From Ferruginibacter sp. HRS2-29 (GTDB lineage: Bacteria; Bacteroidota; Bacteroidia; Chitinophagales; Chitinophagaceae), in the NCBI RefSeq assembly GCF_024343615.1, contig NZ_RJUB01000142.1, forward strand, positions 1 through 64,000: a stretch of 64,000 nucleotides of DNA, in the 5' to 3' direction. Shown here in pieces: positions 53,262 to 61,871 of this stretch. Each line of letters starts with the position of its first letter. Positions within the stretch are counted from its first letter, which is position 1. The notes under the pieces are model-generated. The model was not told the DNA's origin, searched no databases, and saw only the letters and a list, made by a program, of their open reading frames with translations. Made by a program: the position numbers and the translations under genes.

Positions 53262-53735
53262 CTAAATCGTAATGTTCTCGATCTTAAACTTGATCACTCC
53301 TGCAGGAACCGTCACTTCGGCCACTTCGCCTTTCACTTTTCCCAGCAACCCTTTGCCGATAGGTGAAGTCACGGAAATTTTGCCCAGCTTAAGGTCTGCT
53401 TCACTTTCGGAAACGATCTGGTAGGTCAGTGTTTTTTTGGTGTTCATGTTCACAACAGTCACTTTGGTAAGGATGCTTACCCTGCTGGTATCAATGGTTG
53501 ATTCGTCGAGTATCCTTGCGGTAGCCATTGCGGCTTCCAGGCCGTTTATCTTTGCTTCCAGCAACCCCTGCGCGTCCTTTGCAGCATCGTATTCAGCGTT
53601 CTCCTTAAGATCTCCTTTCTCCCTTGCTTCAGCAATGGCGGCACTGGCAGCAGGCCTGTCAACAGATTTGAGGCTATGCAGCTCTGCCTGCATCTTTTCA
53701 AAAGTTTCCTGTGTTACATAATTTGTTTCTGCCAT
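53262..53735 (-). CDS. greA: Transcription elongation factor GreA
   Basis: Cleavage factor that rescues backtracked RNA polymerase. The N-terminal coiled coil (about 6-75) contains the conserved DLKENAEYDAAKDAQGLLE, with the acidic tip residues D and E; the C-terminal FKBP-like domain ends in VTSPIGKGLLGKVKGEVAEV. I start it at 53735 (MAETNYVTQETFEK), giving 157 residues; the frame extends upstream but those residues do not belong to the family. Confidence 0.97.
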   Translation of the reverse strand: MAETNYVTQETFEKMQAELHSLKSVDRPAASAAIAEAREKGDLKENAEYDAAKDAQGLLEAKINGLEAAMATARILDESTIDTSRVSILTKVTVVNMNTKKTLTYQIVSESEADLKLGKISVTSPIGKGLLGKVKGEVAEVTVPAGVIKFKIENITI

Positions 53736-53865
53736 AAAAAATTCATTTAAACTTATAAAAAAAATACAACGCCCCGGATAGCCGAAGCGTTGCATGTATA
53801 CAAATATACTGAAAAATTGTGCCGAAAGTAGTTTTTGGAAGGAAATTCCGTCTGGATGCCGGATA

Positions 53866-53930
53866 CTGGTTACTGGATATCTTAGCGGAGAATAAGTAAA
53901 GTTTCATCCTAAAGAACATCCAGTAACCAG
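53866..53930. repeat. Word hairpin (CTGGTTACTGGAT)
   Basis: CTGGTTACTGGAT (53866-53878) pairs perfectly with ATCCAGTAACCAG (53918-53930). Additional ATCCAGTAT and CTGGATGCCGGATA words extend both arms. It lies between greA and the dehydrogenase gene. Confidence 0.6.
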
Positions 53931-53940
53931 CATCCAGTAT

Positions 53941-54870
53941 CTATTTCACCATCCCCAGTTTTTCCAGCAGTATCCAGCTCATTTTATAATAAGCCTCAAA
54001 CGAGTACCCTGCTATATGCGGCGTAACCATTACATTATTACAGCCATTCAGGTAATCAAGCTGTTCCTGCTGCAGAGGGGTAAGCGTGGGCAATTTTTCG
54101 TTTTCCAATACATCCAGGGCGGCTCCTTTGATGAGGTTTTGCTGCAAAGCTTTCACCAGCGCTGCCGTATCCACAACAGGTCCGCGACAAGCATTTATTA
54201 CAAATGGCTTTTGTGCAAGAGTGTTGAAGAAATCATCGTTGGCCATGTACTTTGTCTCCTCCGTGAGCGGAACATGAAAACTGATCACATCCGAATATTT
54301 GCATACCTGCTCAAAGTTTGCTTCGCGAACGTTGTGATCGCCAAAGCCCGTCTTGTATTTATCGTAGGCCAATATGGTCACATCGAAAGATGCCAGCAAT
54401 TTTGCCAGGGCACCACCCGCATTTCCATAACCGATAATACCGACAGTTTTGCCGGTGAGTTCGATTCCCCTGTTCTCATCGCGTAGCCATCTACCTTCTT
54501 TTACTTCGAGTGCGCTTTTATTTAGGTTATTCATCAAAGACAGCAACATCCCCAAAACATGCTCTGCTACTGCATTACGGTTACCTTCGGGAGTACTGAT
54601 GCAATTGATCCCTTTTTGCGCAGCATAATCTACATCAATGAGTTCGAGCCCGCTACCCAATCTTCCGATCCATTTAAGCTTTGCCGCCTTATCCAGCATC
54701 GTTTTGTCTATCTTCAACCGGGTGGTCACAACAAGTCCCGTAGCATTTTCGATGATACCGGCCAGCTCATCATATGTGATGGCGGGCAAATACTCTACTT
54801 CAAAACCTTGTTTCTTAAAAGTATCGATGAGTACATCGTGTACTTTCGCGGTAATTATTATCATGTTCAT
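53941..54870 (-). CDS. D-isomer-specific 2-hydroxyacid dehydrogenase
   Basis: A 309-residue NAD-dependent dehydrogenase. The NAD loop is [16 protein letters not shown] (about 143-158); the catalytic residues follow in family order: Arg in NACRGPVVD (about 229-237), Glu in the LENEKLPTL segment (about 260-268) and His in TPHIAGYS (about 288-295). It could act on phosphoglycerate (SerA-like) or another 2-hydroxyacid; without the ACT domain of long SerA, the specific substrate is open. Its start overlaps the RidA stop region by 4 bp. Confidence 0.9.
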   Translation of the reverse strand: MNMIIITAKVHDVLIDTFKKQGFEVEYLPAITYDELAGIIENATGLVVTTRLKIDKTMLDKAAKLKWIGRLGSGLELIDVDYAAQKGINCISTPEGNRNAVAEHVLGMLLSLMNNLNKSALEVKEGRWLRDENRGIELTGKTVGIIGYGNAGGALAKLLASFDVTILAYDKYKTGFGDHNVREANFEQVCKYSDVISFHVPLTEETKYMANDDFFNTLAQKPFVINACRGPVVDTAALVKALQQNLIKGAALDVLENEKLPTLTPLQQEQLDYLNGCNNVMVTPHIAGYSFEAYYKMSWILLEKLGMVK

Positions 54871-55247
54871 GCTACAGCTATCATGCTGATCTCAACGTTT
54901 ACGTTTTTAGGAAGGCCTTTTACTGCAACAGTTTCACGCGCCGGAAAATCTTTTTCAAAATACTTTCCATATACCTCGTTCACTTCGGCAAACAACTGCA
55001 TATCGCTTAAAAAGATGGTTGTTTTTACCACGTTTGAAAAATCCATTCCTGCTTCCGTAAGCACGGCAGAAAGATTTTTCATCACCTGAACGATCTCTTC
55101 ATTCAGTGTGGCATTTACCAGTTCGCCGCTGGCGGGATCAAGTGCCACCTGGCCTGAAATGTATAAAGTGTCGCCTGCCTGTACGGCCTGGTTGTAGGGC
55201 CCGATCGGTGCAGGCGCATTGTCTGTTTGAATGATTTTCTTTGCCAT
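54867..55247 (-). CDS. ridA: RidA family reactive-intermediate deaminase
   Basis: A 126-residue trimeric enzyme that hydrolyses 2-aminoacrylate and related enamines/imines formed by PLP enzymes. [20 protein letters not shown] (5-24) and [11 protein letters not shown] (27-37) are the typical N-terminal segments, and the catalytic Arg is in FPARETVAV (about 103-111). I start it at 55247 (MAKKIIQ). It is coupled to the 2-hydroxyacid dehydrogenase downstream. Confidence 0.93.
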   Translation of the reverse strand: MAKKIIQTDNAPAPIGPYNQAVQAGDTLYISGQVALDPASGELVNATLNEEIVQVMKNLSAVLTEAGMDFSNVVKTTIFLSDMQLFAEVNEVYGKYFEKDFPARETVAVKGLPKNVNVEISMIAVA

Positions 55248-55318
55248 CGGTTGATTTAATTTTCTTAAATACAAATATATCTTTTATCAACCACGTATTT
55301 TTGCTAAAAATTCAGAGA

Positions 55319-55921
55319 ATGAAAATTGCTGTTTATGGTGATGATAACGCCTGGAACGAGTTGATACAAAGCAACCCTGCGGCTGAATGGATAAGGGCTG
55401 AAGACCTGCGGCAACTTTTCGGTCAAGATGCTGATGCTTACTTTAATTTATCCGGTGAAATATTTTCCGGCAGCACTCCCGAAAAACCTTATTTCATCAA
55501 CAGCGTGATGGCTCCGCTGTCTGAATTGAATGCCGGGCAAAATGCGATCCGGCTCAACGGATGGAATGGCTTCCTGTCGAATGCAGCCTGGGAAGTTGCC
55601 GGGGAAATGACGGTTCCTGCTGCAGCCGTATTATCATTTCTTGAAAAAAAGGTCATACCGGTAGCGGACGAACCGGGCCTTATAAGTGCAAGGGTGCTGG
55701 CAATGATCATCAATGAAGCTTATTACGCGGAATCAGAAGCAGTGAGCACTTCAGCCGAAATAGACACCGCTATGAAACTCGGCACTAATTACCCTTCAGG
55801 GCCTTTTGAGTGGGCTGAAAAAATAGGACTGAAAAATGTATACGACCTTTTGCAGAAGCTTGCGGCAAAGGATAAAAGATACCAGCCGGCCCCTTCGCTG
55901 GCAAAAAAAATATTGCAATAA
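55319..55921 (+). CDS. 3-hydroxyacyl-CoA dehydrogenase-like protein (C-terminal domain)
   Basis: A 200-residue protein whose second half (from about 110) matches the helical C-terminal domain of 3-hydroxybutyryl-CoA dehydrogenases: RVLAMIINEAYYAESE and MKLGTNYPSGPFEWAEKIG. The first half is short and lacks a recognisable GxGxxG NAD loop (MKIAVYGDDNAWNELI), so the Rossmann domain is reduced or replaced; catalysis of the usual reaction is doubtful. TATTTTTG at 55296-55303 is a perfect -7 box. Its stop shares a base with the tsaB start. Confidence 0.75.
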   Translation: MKIAVYGDDNAWNELIQSNPAAEWIRAEDLRQLFGQDADAYFNLSGEIFSGSTPEKPYFINSVMAPLSELNAGQNAIRLNGWNGFLSNAAWEVAGEMTVPAAAVLSFLEKKVIPVADEPGLISARVLAMIINEAYYAESEAVSTSAEIDTAMKLGTNYPSGPFEWAEKIGLKNVYDLLQKLAAKDKRYQPAPSLAKKILQ

Positions 55922-56583
55922 TGGGATTGATACTGAACATAGACACATCGCTGGAAACAGCTTCTGTAAGCATCGCAAAAGATGGAGAGATACTGGCATC
56001 GCTTGTAAATGAAGTGCAAAAAGAACATGCTTCTTTCCTGCACGTAGCTATTGGCCAACTTTTGAAAAAGGTTGCAATAAAACCTGCCGACCTGGATGCC
56101 ATCGCTGTTACCGAAGGACCGGGCTCTTACACCGGCCTGCGGGTGGGCATGGCAAGTGCCAAAGGAATGAGTTATGCGCTGGGTAAACCTTTTATTACAG
56201 TAGGCACACTGGAGGCGATGGCTTTGCAGGCGATTCATTTGTCAAATGAGGATGTGATGTATTGTCCGCTGATAGATGCCAGGAGAATGGAAGTGTATAC
56301 CGCTATTTATGATAAAGAATTAGAAGTTTTACTACAGCCCTGTGCAATGATCCTTACTGAACATTCTTTTGCGGAGCAACTTGCCAAAGGGAAAATCATT
56401 TTTTCCGGCAATGGTGCGCAAAAATGGAAATCGCTCACATCCAGTGCCCATGCGGCTTTCGCAGATGTTAAAGAAATTGCTGCAGCCATCAGCATTCTCT
56501 CTGAAAAAAAATTCGTACAGGAAAAATTCACTCAACTTGCTCATAGTGAGCCTTTGTATATCAAGGAGTTCTACAACGGATAA
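55921..56583 (+). CDS. tsaB: tRNA threonylcarbamoyladenosine biosynthesis protein TsaB
   Basis: ASKHA-fold partner of TsaD in t6A synthesis at position 37 of ANN-decoding tRNAs. ILNIDTSLETASVSIAKDG (4-22) and VTEGPGSYTGLRVGMASAKG (about 64-83) are the signatures, followed by CPLIDARRMEVYTAIY. The length of 220 residues is normal. It is translationally coupled to the upstream HCDH-like gene. Confidence 0.95.
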   Translation: MGLILNIDTSLETASVSIAKDGEILASLVNEVQKEHASFLHVAIGQLLKKVAIKPADLDAIAVTEGPGSYTGLRVGMASAKGMSYALGKPFITVGTLEAMALQAIHLSNEDVMYCPLIDARRMEVYTAIYDKELEVLLQPCAMILTEHSFAEQLAKGKIIFSGNGAQKWKSLTSSAHAAFADVKEIAAAISILSEKKFVQEKFTQLAHSEPLYIKEFYNG

Positions 56584-56631
56584 TTTTAATTCGTGTTTCA
56601 ACACCGGATTTGTTTCATTTTAACAATACAA

Positions 56632-56664
56632 CGAAAATTAAATATTATTTCGTTCGTATATTTG
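56632..56664 (+). promoter_or_regulatory. Promoter and possible operator of the ArsR gene
   Basis: TATATTTG at 56657-56664 is a perfect -7 box 41 bases before the start codon. Just upstream, CGAAA (56632-56636) and TTTCG (56648-56652) form an inverted repeat around 11 AT-rich bases, placed where an ArsR repressor would block polymerase. The operator call is by position and symmetry only. Confidence 0.5.
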
Positions 56665-56705
56665 CAGCAATATATTGTTCAAGCATTTTTAAAATTGTTA
56701 TTCCT

Positions 56706-57056
56706 ATGATGGTTGCAACTCAATCAAATGAGCAGGTAGCTGTATCTGCTAATGGAACACCTGAAAATCTCAAAGTAAACTATCACAACTTAAAGAAGGC
56801 TGCGTTGGTTTTACGTGCTCTGAATCACAAATTGCGTCAGCAGATCCTGGCGTTGATAGAAACGGAGAAAAAGATTACTGTAACAGAGATTTATGTGCGT
56901 ATGAGATTGGAGCAGTCCGTAGCTTCCCAGCATCTCGCAATTTTGCGTAAAGCAGGGATAGTTAATACTCAGCGTGACGGTAAATTTATCTATTACACTG
57001 TCAATTACAAACGCATTGACGAAATAAACCAGGTGGTAGAAGATCTTATATCTTAA
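56706..57056 (+). CDS. ArsR-family transcriptional regulator
   Basis: A 116-residue winged-helix repressor. The HTH is ITVTEIYVRMRLEQSVASQHLAIL (about 53-76, SQHLAIL being the recognition helix), followed by the wing KAGIVNTQRDGKFIYYTVN. There is no cysteine in the chain, so neither the metal sites of ArsR/SmtB nor the persulfide-sensing pair of BigR/SqrR is present; the signal is unknown. I start it at the ATG pair at 56706/56709; the longer frame from 56610 includes the promoter. The MBL-rhodanese gene follows after a terminator. Confidence 0.85.
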   Translation: MMVATQSNEQVAVSANGTPENLKVNYHNLKKAALVLRALNHKLRQQILALIETEKKITVTEIYVRMRLEQSVASQHLAILRKAGIVNTQRDGKFIYYTVNYKRIDEINQVVEDLIS

Positions 57057-57079
57057 TACCAAAAAGATGTTCTTATAAA

Positions 57080-57107
57080 AAGCGGCTGTTTTACATCCGC
57101 TTTTTTA
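57080..57107 (+). terminator. Terminator after the ArsR gene
   Basis: AAAGCGG (57080-57086) pairs with CCGCTTT (57098-57104), followed by TTTATTTTT. It lies 24 bases after the ArsR stop. Confidence 0.82.
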
Positions 57108-57112
57108 TTTTT

Positions 57113-57120
57113 ACCTTTGT
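57113..57120 (+). promoter_or_regulatory. -7 box of the MBL-rhodanese gene
   Basis: TACCTTTG matches TAnnTTTG exactly and lies 17 bases before the start codon at 57138, implying a short leader. It comes after the terminator, so the gene appears to have its own promoter. Confidence 0.6.
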
Positions 57121-57137
57121 GGCATAAATTGTTCAAC

Positions 57138-58541
57138 ATGTTCATTCAACAACTTTACACCAATTGCCTCAGCGAAGCGGCATATTATATAGAAAGTGAG
57201 GGGGAAGCGGCCATCATCGATCCGCTGCGTGATATCAACGATTACATCGCGATGGCGAAGGAAAGGAAAGCGGTCATCAAATATATTTTTGAAACACATT
57301 TTCATGCTGACTTTGTAAGCGGGCATATCGACCTTGCAAAGGAAACCGGGGCGCCGATCGTTTACGGCCCGGGAGCTGTCACCAGCTTCAAAGTTCACAA
57401 TGCGGCTGACGGAGAGATTTTCAAGATAGGTAAGATCAGCATCGAATTACTGCATACACCGGGGCACACCCTGGAAAGTTCCTGCTACCTGCTCAAAGAT
57501 GAAAACGGAAAAGACCATGCGATTTTTACCGGCGACACCTTATTTGTAGGGGATGTAGGAAGGCCGGACCTCAGCAGTGGCAACATGAGCAGCGAAGAGC
57601 TCGCCGGCATCATGTATGGTACCATACAAGACAAGATACTTCCACTGCACGATGATGTGATCGTATATCCTGCACATGGCCCCGGCAGCAGCTGCGGCAA
57701 AAGCCTTGGACCAAATACGCACAGCACTATCGGCGAAGAAAAGAAAACGAATTATGCGCTTCAGCCGCAAACGAAAGAAGAATTCATCAAAGCGGTAACA
57801 GACGGCCTGAACGAAGCTCCCCGCTATTTTGCCATCAATGCAAAAATAAATCAGCAGGGCTACGATGCTATCGAAGAAGTACGAAAAAGAGGCACGAAAG
57901 CATTATCCCTGGCGGATTTCAAAGGATTGAAAAAAGAAGATAACATCCTGCTGGATACAAGGCATGCCGATGTTTTTAAAGAAGGTTTCATTCCAGGTTC
58001 CATCTTCATCGGTCTCGAAGGGCGTTTTGCAGAATGGGCAGGCAGCATTTTGCCGTTCGATAAAAAGATCATCCTGGTTACCCCGGAGGGGAAAGAAGAA
58101 GAAACAGTGATCCGCCTTTCGCGGGTGGGTTTCGACAAGATGGAAGGATATCTCAAAGGGGGATTTGAAGCATGGAAAAAAGCCGGTGAAAGGGTTGATA
58201 TGATCATCGATGTGGAAGCCGACGAACTTGCGATGGACATTCCGCACGACGACAACCTTGTGGTGGTGGATGTGCGCAAAGAAACTGAATTTGGCGAAGG
58301 CCATGTAAAAGATGCGGTAAACCTCCCCCTGGCCGAAATGATCGACATTGCGCAGCTGGCACAGTTTGAAGAAAACCAGAATTTATATGTTCATTGCGCC
58401 GGTGGTTATCGCAGTGTGATTGCTGCTTCTCTGCTTAAGCGCCAGGGAATACATAATCTCCGGAATGTAGTTGGTGGCTGGGCGAAGATCAGGGAGGAGA
58501 AAAGCATTAAGGTGGTGAAGGAAGCCAGCGTACTGAATTAG
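57138..58541 (+). CDS. MBL-fold hydrolase with two rhodanese domains (persulfide dioxygenase-like)
   Basis: A 467-residue cytoplasmic protein. The N-terminal ETHE1-like metallo-beta-lactamase domain (about 1-235) has THFHADFVSGH (about 54-64), GHTLESSCYLL and FTGDTLFVGDVGRPDL. Two rhodanese modules follow. The first (about 265-350) has no cysteine where the active loop should be (LVTPEGKEEET). The second (about 370-467) has the active loop HCAGGYRS with its cysteine near 423. Family members oxidise glutathione persulfide or pass sulfane sulfur. I use the ATG at 57138 (MFIQQLYTNC). Confidence 0.9.
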   Translation: MFIQQLYTNCLSEAAYYIESEGEAAIIDPLRDINDYIAMAKERKAVIKYIFETHFHADFVSGHIDLAKETGAPIVYGPGAVTSFKVHNAADGEIFKIGKISIELLHTPGHTLESSCYLLKDENGKDHAIFTGDTLFVGDVGRPDLSSGNMSSEELAGIMYGTIQDKILPLHDDVIVYPAHGPGSSCGKSLGPNTHSTIGEEKKTNYALQPQTKEEFIKAVTDGLNEAPRYFAINAKINQQGYDAIEEVRKRGTKALSLADFKGLKKEDNILLDTRHADVFKEGFIPGSIFIGLEGRFAEWAGSILPFDKKIILVTPEGKEEETVIRLSRVGFDKMEGYLKGGFEAWKKAGERVDMIIDVEADELAMDIPHDDNLVVVDVRKETEFGEGHVKDAVNLPLAEMIDIAQLAQFEENQNLYVHCAGGYRSVIAASLLKRQGIHNLRNVVGGWAKIREEKSIKVVKEASVLN

Positions 58542-58547
58542 GGAATA

Positions 58548-58765
58548 GTCAATAGTGAATAGTCAATAGTCAAACCTTCGAAGTGTTTATTTTTTTGCAA
58601 GGTTATTTCTAGGAAATTTAAAAGATTTATAATAACAAGAGAGGTCACCAATTTTTGCTGACCTCTCTTGTTATTATAAACTTACTTAAAAAACTTCTGA
58701 AAATAATCTCTTCATTTTATTTACAACCCTTCGAAGGTTTGACTATTGACTATTCACTATTGACT
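58548..58765. repeat. 37-bp perfect word hairpin (GTCAATAGTGAATA) around a terminator
   Basis: The arms at 58548-58584 and 58729-58765 are perfectly complementary over 37 bases. They consist of AGTCAATAGTGAATAGTCAA words joined to CCTTCGAAG, itself a palindrome. Between the arms lies the 22-bp terminator at 58626-58680. The gap separates the convergent MBL-rhodanese and response-regulator genes. Confidence 0.85.
58626..58680. terminator. Strong 22-bp bidirectional terminator
   Basis: The stem 58626-58647 with 58659-58680 is perfect over 22 bp; its top reads AAGAGAGGTCA on one side. The 11-base loop contains ATTTTTG. A/T-rich feet provide T-runs on both strands. Confidence 0.93.
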
Positions 58766-58780
58766 CCTTGTGCCTTCTGA

Positions 58781-59446
58781 TTACAATTTAACAATACCAT
58801 GCTTTACTGCGTATAATGCCAGCGCCACCCTGCTTTTCACATTCAGTTTTTCGAATAGGGAATTGCGGTAGCCATCGATGGTTTTGGGGCTGAGAAACAT
58901 TTCTGCTGCCACATCATTGTAGGTCATGTCGGAGCAGGCGAGCTGTATGAAACGTCTTTCCTTATCGGTCAGTTTTGCGATGATATCTTCCTGTCCGCCC
59001 TCCTCAAAATCCGTTTGCATGGTGTGTACCAGCTTGCCTGTGATGAAGTCGGTGTAATAAAACCCTTTGTTGATGATGGCTGTGAGTGCGTTGTTGAGTT
59101 CATCGGGTTCCACATCTTTTGACAAATAGCCTTTCACGCCCAGCTTCAGCATTTTGATGATACCATCTTCACTTTCAATCATCGAAACCACCAGCACTTT
59201 CACATTCGGATGATGCACTTTCAGCCATTTTACGGTATCATACCCATCCATTCCGGGCATGTTCACGTCCATCAATATGATATCGGGTAAATTTTGGGGG
59301 TCGAGCTTTTCCTGCATATCCAGGCCGTTGTCTGCCTCAAAAAGTATGGTGATGTCTTTTTCTATCACTTCTATAAGGCTCAGCAGCCCCTTCCGAAAAA
59401 GGGTATGATCGTCTACTAATGCAATTTTTATTTTGTCAAAGCTCAT
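58781..59446 (-). CDS. NarL/LuxR-type response regulator
   Basis: A 221-residue two-component regulator. The receiver has the acidic pair VDDH (11-14), the phospho-acceptor D60 in ILMDVNMPGMDG, and VVSMIESE with the conserved Ser/Thr position. The C-terminal GerE helix-turn-helix (about 155-215) reads DKERRFIQLACSDMTYNDVA and FLSPKTIDGYRNSLFEKL. I start it at 59446 (MSFDKIKIALVDD). It follows its histidine kinase by 10 bp. Confidence 0.93.
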   Translation of the reverse strand: MSFDKIKIALVDDHTLFRKGLLSLIEVIEKDITILFEADNGLDMQEKLDPQNLPDIILMDVNMPGMDGYDTVKWLKVHHPNVKVLVVSMIESEDGIIKMLKLGVKGYLSKDVEPDELNNALTAIINKGFYYTDFITGKLVHTMQTDFEEGGQEDIIAKLTDKERRFIQLACSDMTYNDVAAEMFLSPKTIDGYRNSLFEKLNVKSRVALALYAVKHGIVKL

Positions 59447-59456
59447 CCTCTGGTTT

Positions 59457-60236
59457 TTAGATCGGTATTGTAATATTACTTTCAGTTCCTTTTCCGGGTA
59501 CGCTTTGAATTGTATAAACGGCATTGATCACTTTCGCCCTGCTTTGCAGGTTGGTAAGGCCATTGCCCATATCGCCGGCGTCAGCCAGTTTCTGTATAGT
59601 ATCAAATCCCACGCCGTCATCGGCGATTGTCAAAATAAAGGCATTTTGCTGAATTTTGCCGCTAATGCGGATATGTTTTGCCTGCGAATGCTTGATCGTG
59701 TTATTGAGGATCTCCTGGATCATACGGTAAATGATGATCTCCTTTTCGCTGTCAATCACAGGGAGGCTGTCGGGCAATTCAAGGGTTACTTCAAACAAAC
59801 CCGTCTTCAACAACTTTTCCTCCTCTACCTTAAGCGCCCGCAAAAGCCCGATCTTATTGATCTTATCGGTATTGAGGCTCACCGACAACAACTTTATATC
59901 CATTACCAGTTGTTTGGCCAGCTCTTTTGTGTTGGCCAGTTTTGCTTCGGCAGCTTCCGGGTTCTTGAATTGAATGGTGCTGAGGTTTATTTTTATCAGC
60001 GAAGCGATCTGCCCGAGATTATCATGCAATTCGTGCGACACATTTTTCAAGGTCTGCTCCTGGATCTCCACCTTGGATGCGAGGAGTTGTTCGGAGAAGC
60101 GGGTACGCATTTCTTCGTTCTCCTTTTTTCTTTTGCGGTAGCGGACAGCTAAAGTGATCACGATAAAGAAGACGAGGATCAGGAAAAAGAAGAAAATAAC
60201 TATTAAGGATATGAGCTCTCCATCAATTTTCTGCAC
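59457..60236 (-). CDS. NarX-type sensor histidine kinase
   Basis: A 259-residue kinase with one N-terminal membrane segment (about 9-31) and almost no extracytoplasmic part. A coiled-coil linker leads to the HisKA_3 box SHELHDNLGQIASL (67-80, phospho-acceptor H71). The ATPase domain has EILNNTIKHSQAKH and ADDGVGFD. With no sensor domain of its own, it probably reads the state of the membrane protein or lipoprotein encoded just upstream. It overlaps that membrane-protein gene by 14 bp. Confidence 0.92.
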   Translation of the reverse strand: MQKIDGELISLIVIFFFFLILVFFIVITLAVRYRKRKKENEEMRTRFSEQLLASKVEIQEQTLKNVSHELHDNLGQIASLIKINLSTIQFKNPEAAEAKLANTKELAKQLVMDIKLLSVSLNTDKINKIGLLRALKVEEEKLLKTGLFEVTLELPDSLPVIDSEKEIIIYRMIQEILNNTIKHSQAKHIRISGKIQQNAFILTIADDGVGFDTIQKLADAGDMGNGLTNLQSRAKVINAVYTIQSVPGKGTESNITIPI

Positions 60237-60912
60237 TGTAATTGTTTTTTTTAAGAGAAAATAAACCTGCTATGAACAATAGGGGATAATAAAGGAAATT
60301 TGAAAAATAATTGATCCAAAATAAGTTAGTCGACTGGTCTATCTTATGTTTCCAAAAATAATTGGTTAATAGGAAGAATAAGAAAATAAATAAATTAAAG
60401 CAAAGGATAGCCACTGTAGTGATAAAAACGGGGTCAGTAAAAATATTGACCCTGGCTGGAAGGTCGATGCGTTCTATAAAAAGCAATGTGGCGTAAATGA
60501 TCAGGATCAAAGTTTCCACTATCATGAAATTCATCGGATCAGAATGAATCTTTTGTATGAACAATGAATTTATAACAGCAAATGCGAGGCCTGCGCTCGT
60601 CATGTATAATACGGTCTTCCGGAATAACTTATCCTTGAAATTTTTGTAAAAAAATATAGATAAAAGGAGAAACTGGATCGGGTTAAAGAAGTGATATAAT
60701 TCTACATTTGACCGGTAATATTTCGCCCCGTAGGAAGCGAAATGGTTATTGCAGAAAGTGATTAGCAAAACAGCCGTTATGGGCCAAAGGAACCCATAAC
60801 GCCTGTATGCCAAATAGCCTGTTATAAAGCCGACAAATGCGAACCACTCAATATAGAGGTTTGTAAATTTAAAAAGTGTCAAACAAAATATCATCTTTAA
60901 TCTTCGGGACAA
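60223..60912 (-). CDS. Multi-pass membrane protein of unknown function (sensor operon)
   Basis: A 229-residue protein with about six or seven hydrophobic segments evenly spread (first about 19-35, last about 195-215) and short loops. The layout resembles 7TM sensor modules of the DISM/7TMR type without the periplasmic domain, but no motif proves this. It overlaps the lipoprotein gene by 16 bp and the kinase by 14 bp, so it is surely translated with them; a role as the membrane sensor for the kinase is inference. Confidence 0.7.
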   Translation of the reverse strand: MSRRLKMIFCLTLFKFTNLYIEWFAFVGFITGYLAYRRYGFLWPITAVLLITFCNNHFASYGAKYYRSNVELYHFFNPIQFLLLSIFFYKNFKDKLFRKTVLYMTSAGLAFAVINSLFIQKIHSDPMNFMIVETLILIIYATLLFIERIDLPARVNIFTDPVFITTVAILCFNLFIFLFFLLTNYFWKHKIDQSTNLFWINYFSNFLYYPLLFIAGLFSLKKNNYSAEN

Positions 60913-61418
60913 TGATTAGGGCATGATGGTGTATTATCGTAGTTAGATGGAATATCGCCTCCGTATCCACCGCCTTTAACTGAATCCTTGATCAATTTAT
61001 TATTGCCATCGGTACCCAACAGCATAATAGTAAAGCTACCATCATCTTTCTTCCCGAACCTTAAATATAAGCCTTTGATAGCTTTATTGGCCAATACCTG
61101 TGCAAAACCGGATGAATCAACAAAGAAGCCTTGAAGTGCCACCCCTGTCGGGCTGTATATCAGCGGCTTTTTATCATAACTCTTGGAATACCTCGTTTCC
61201 TCAACCCAGGTAATCGGTTGCAGACTTTTCATCGGCAAAGTATCACCATACTTCACCTTCACGCTATTTTCCTCAGGATACTTATCAAAATATGCCTGAG
61301 CGAATTTCATGGAATCTTCTTTCGATGTAAACCCACCGCCGCCTCCGGTAGTACAGCTGGTATAGGTAAATAGTACGGCAATTGCTGCAATAGCAGTCAG
61401 CATTTTTAATGTCTTCAT
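60897..61418 (-). CDS. Lipoprotein of unknown function (sensor operon)
   Basis: A 173-residue lipoprotein. The signal ends in TYTSC (Cys near 22), followed by a Gly-rich spacer (TTGGGGG). The mature part (KFAQAYFDKYPEENSVKVKYG...) has a compact mix of strands and helices without a known domain and finishes in the Cys-rich SCPNHCPED. I start it at 61418 (MKTLKMLTAI). It opens the four-gene operon with the membrane protein, kinase and regulator. Confidence 0.75.
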   Translation of the reverse strand: MKTLKMLTAIAAIAVLFTYTSCTTGGGGGFTSKEDSMKFAQAYFDKYPEENSVKVKYGDTLPMKSLQPITWVEETRYSKSYDKKPLIYSPTGVALQGFFVDSSGFAQVLANKAIKGLYLRFGKKDDGSFTIMLLGTDGNNKLIKDSVKGGGYGGDIPSNYDNTPSCPNHCPED

Positions 61419-61608
61419 GGTAAAAGTTTGTTTTTGTTTAGGATAATTACTTAGTAAGAACGCAAGATGTAAGGGAAAATTACGTACCGGCAATTATATT
61501 TTTTGATTTTTCCCAAAAAACAGGAAAAACCCCTGGTCAAAAACAGGTTATTTCCTCTTGTACAGGTTGGCAGGATGATGGTACTTTGTGTTACAAAAGA
61601 AGAGAGAC

Positions 61609-61824
61609 ATGGAAAATTTGCTGACCAACCTACTTACCACCAGAGAAAAAGAGATTATCGCTGAAGTATCAAAAGGCCTTTACGACAAGGAAATTGCCCA
61701 AAAGATCTTCATCTCTACGGAAACAGTAAAAAAACACGTCAAGAATATTTATAAAAAACTGGGCGTACGAAACAGGGTGGAAGCCTCCATCTTATATATG
61801 TTCGACCATAAAAATATAGCTTAA
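61609..61824 (+). CDS. Stand-alone LuxR-type (GerE) HTH protein
   Basis: A 71-residue protein that consists only of a GerE DNA-binding domain: LTTREKEIIAEVSKGLYDKE (9-28) and IFISTETVKKHVKNIYKKLG (33-52), with a short C-terminal helix. There is no receiver or ligand domain. It is divergent from the lipoprotein-kinase operon and could control it. The start is the ATG at 61609 after AGAAGAGAG; a GTG at 61588 is also in frame. Confidence 0.88.
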   Translation: MENLLTNLLTTREKEIIAEVSKGLYDKEIAQKIFISTETVKKHVKNIYKKLGVRNRVEASILYMFDHKNIA

Positions 61825-61871
61825 GAATTTAGTACCAACATGCAGTTTTAATCCCTACCTTCTAAACTCAC

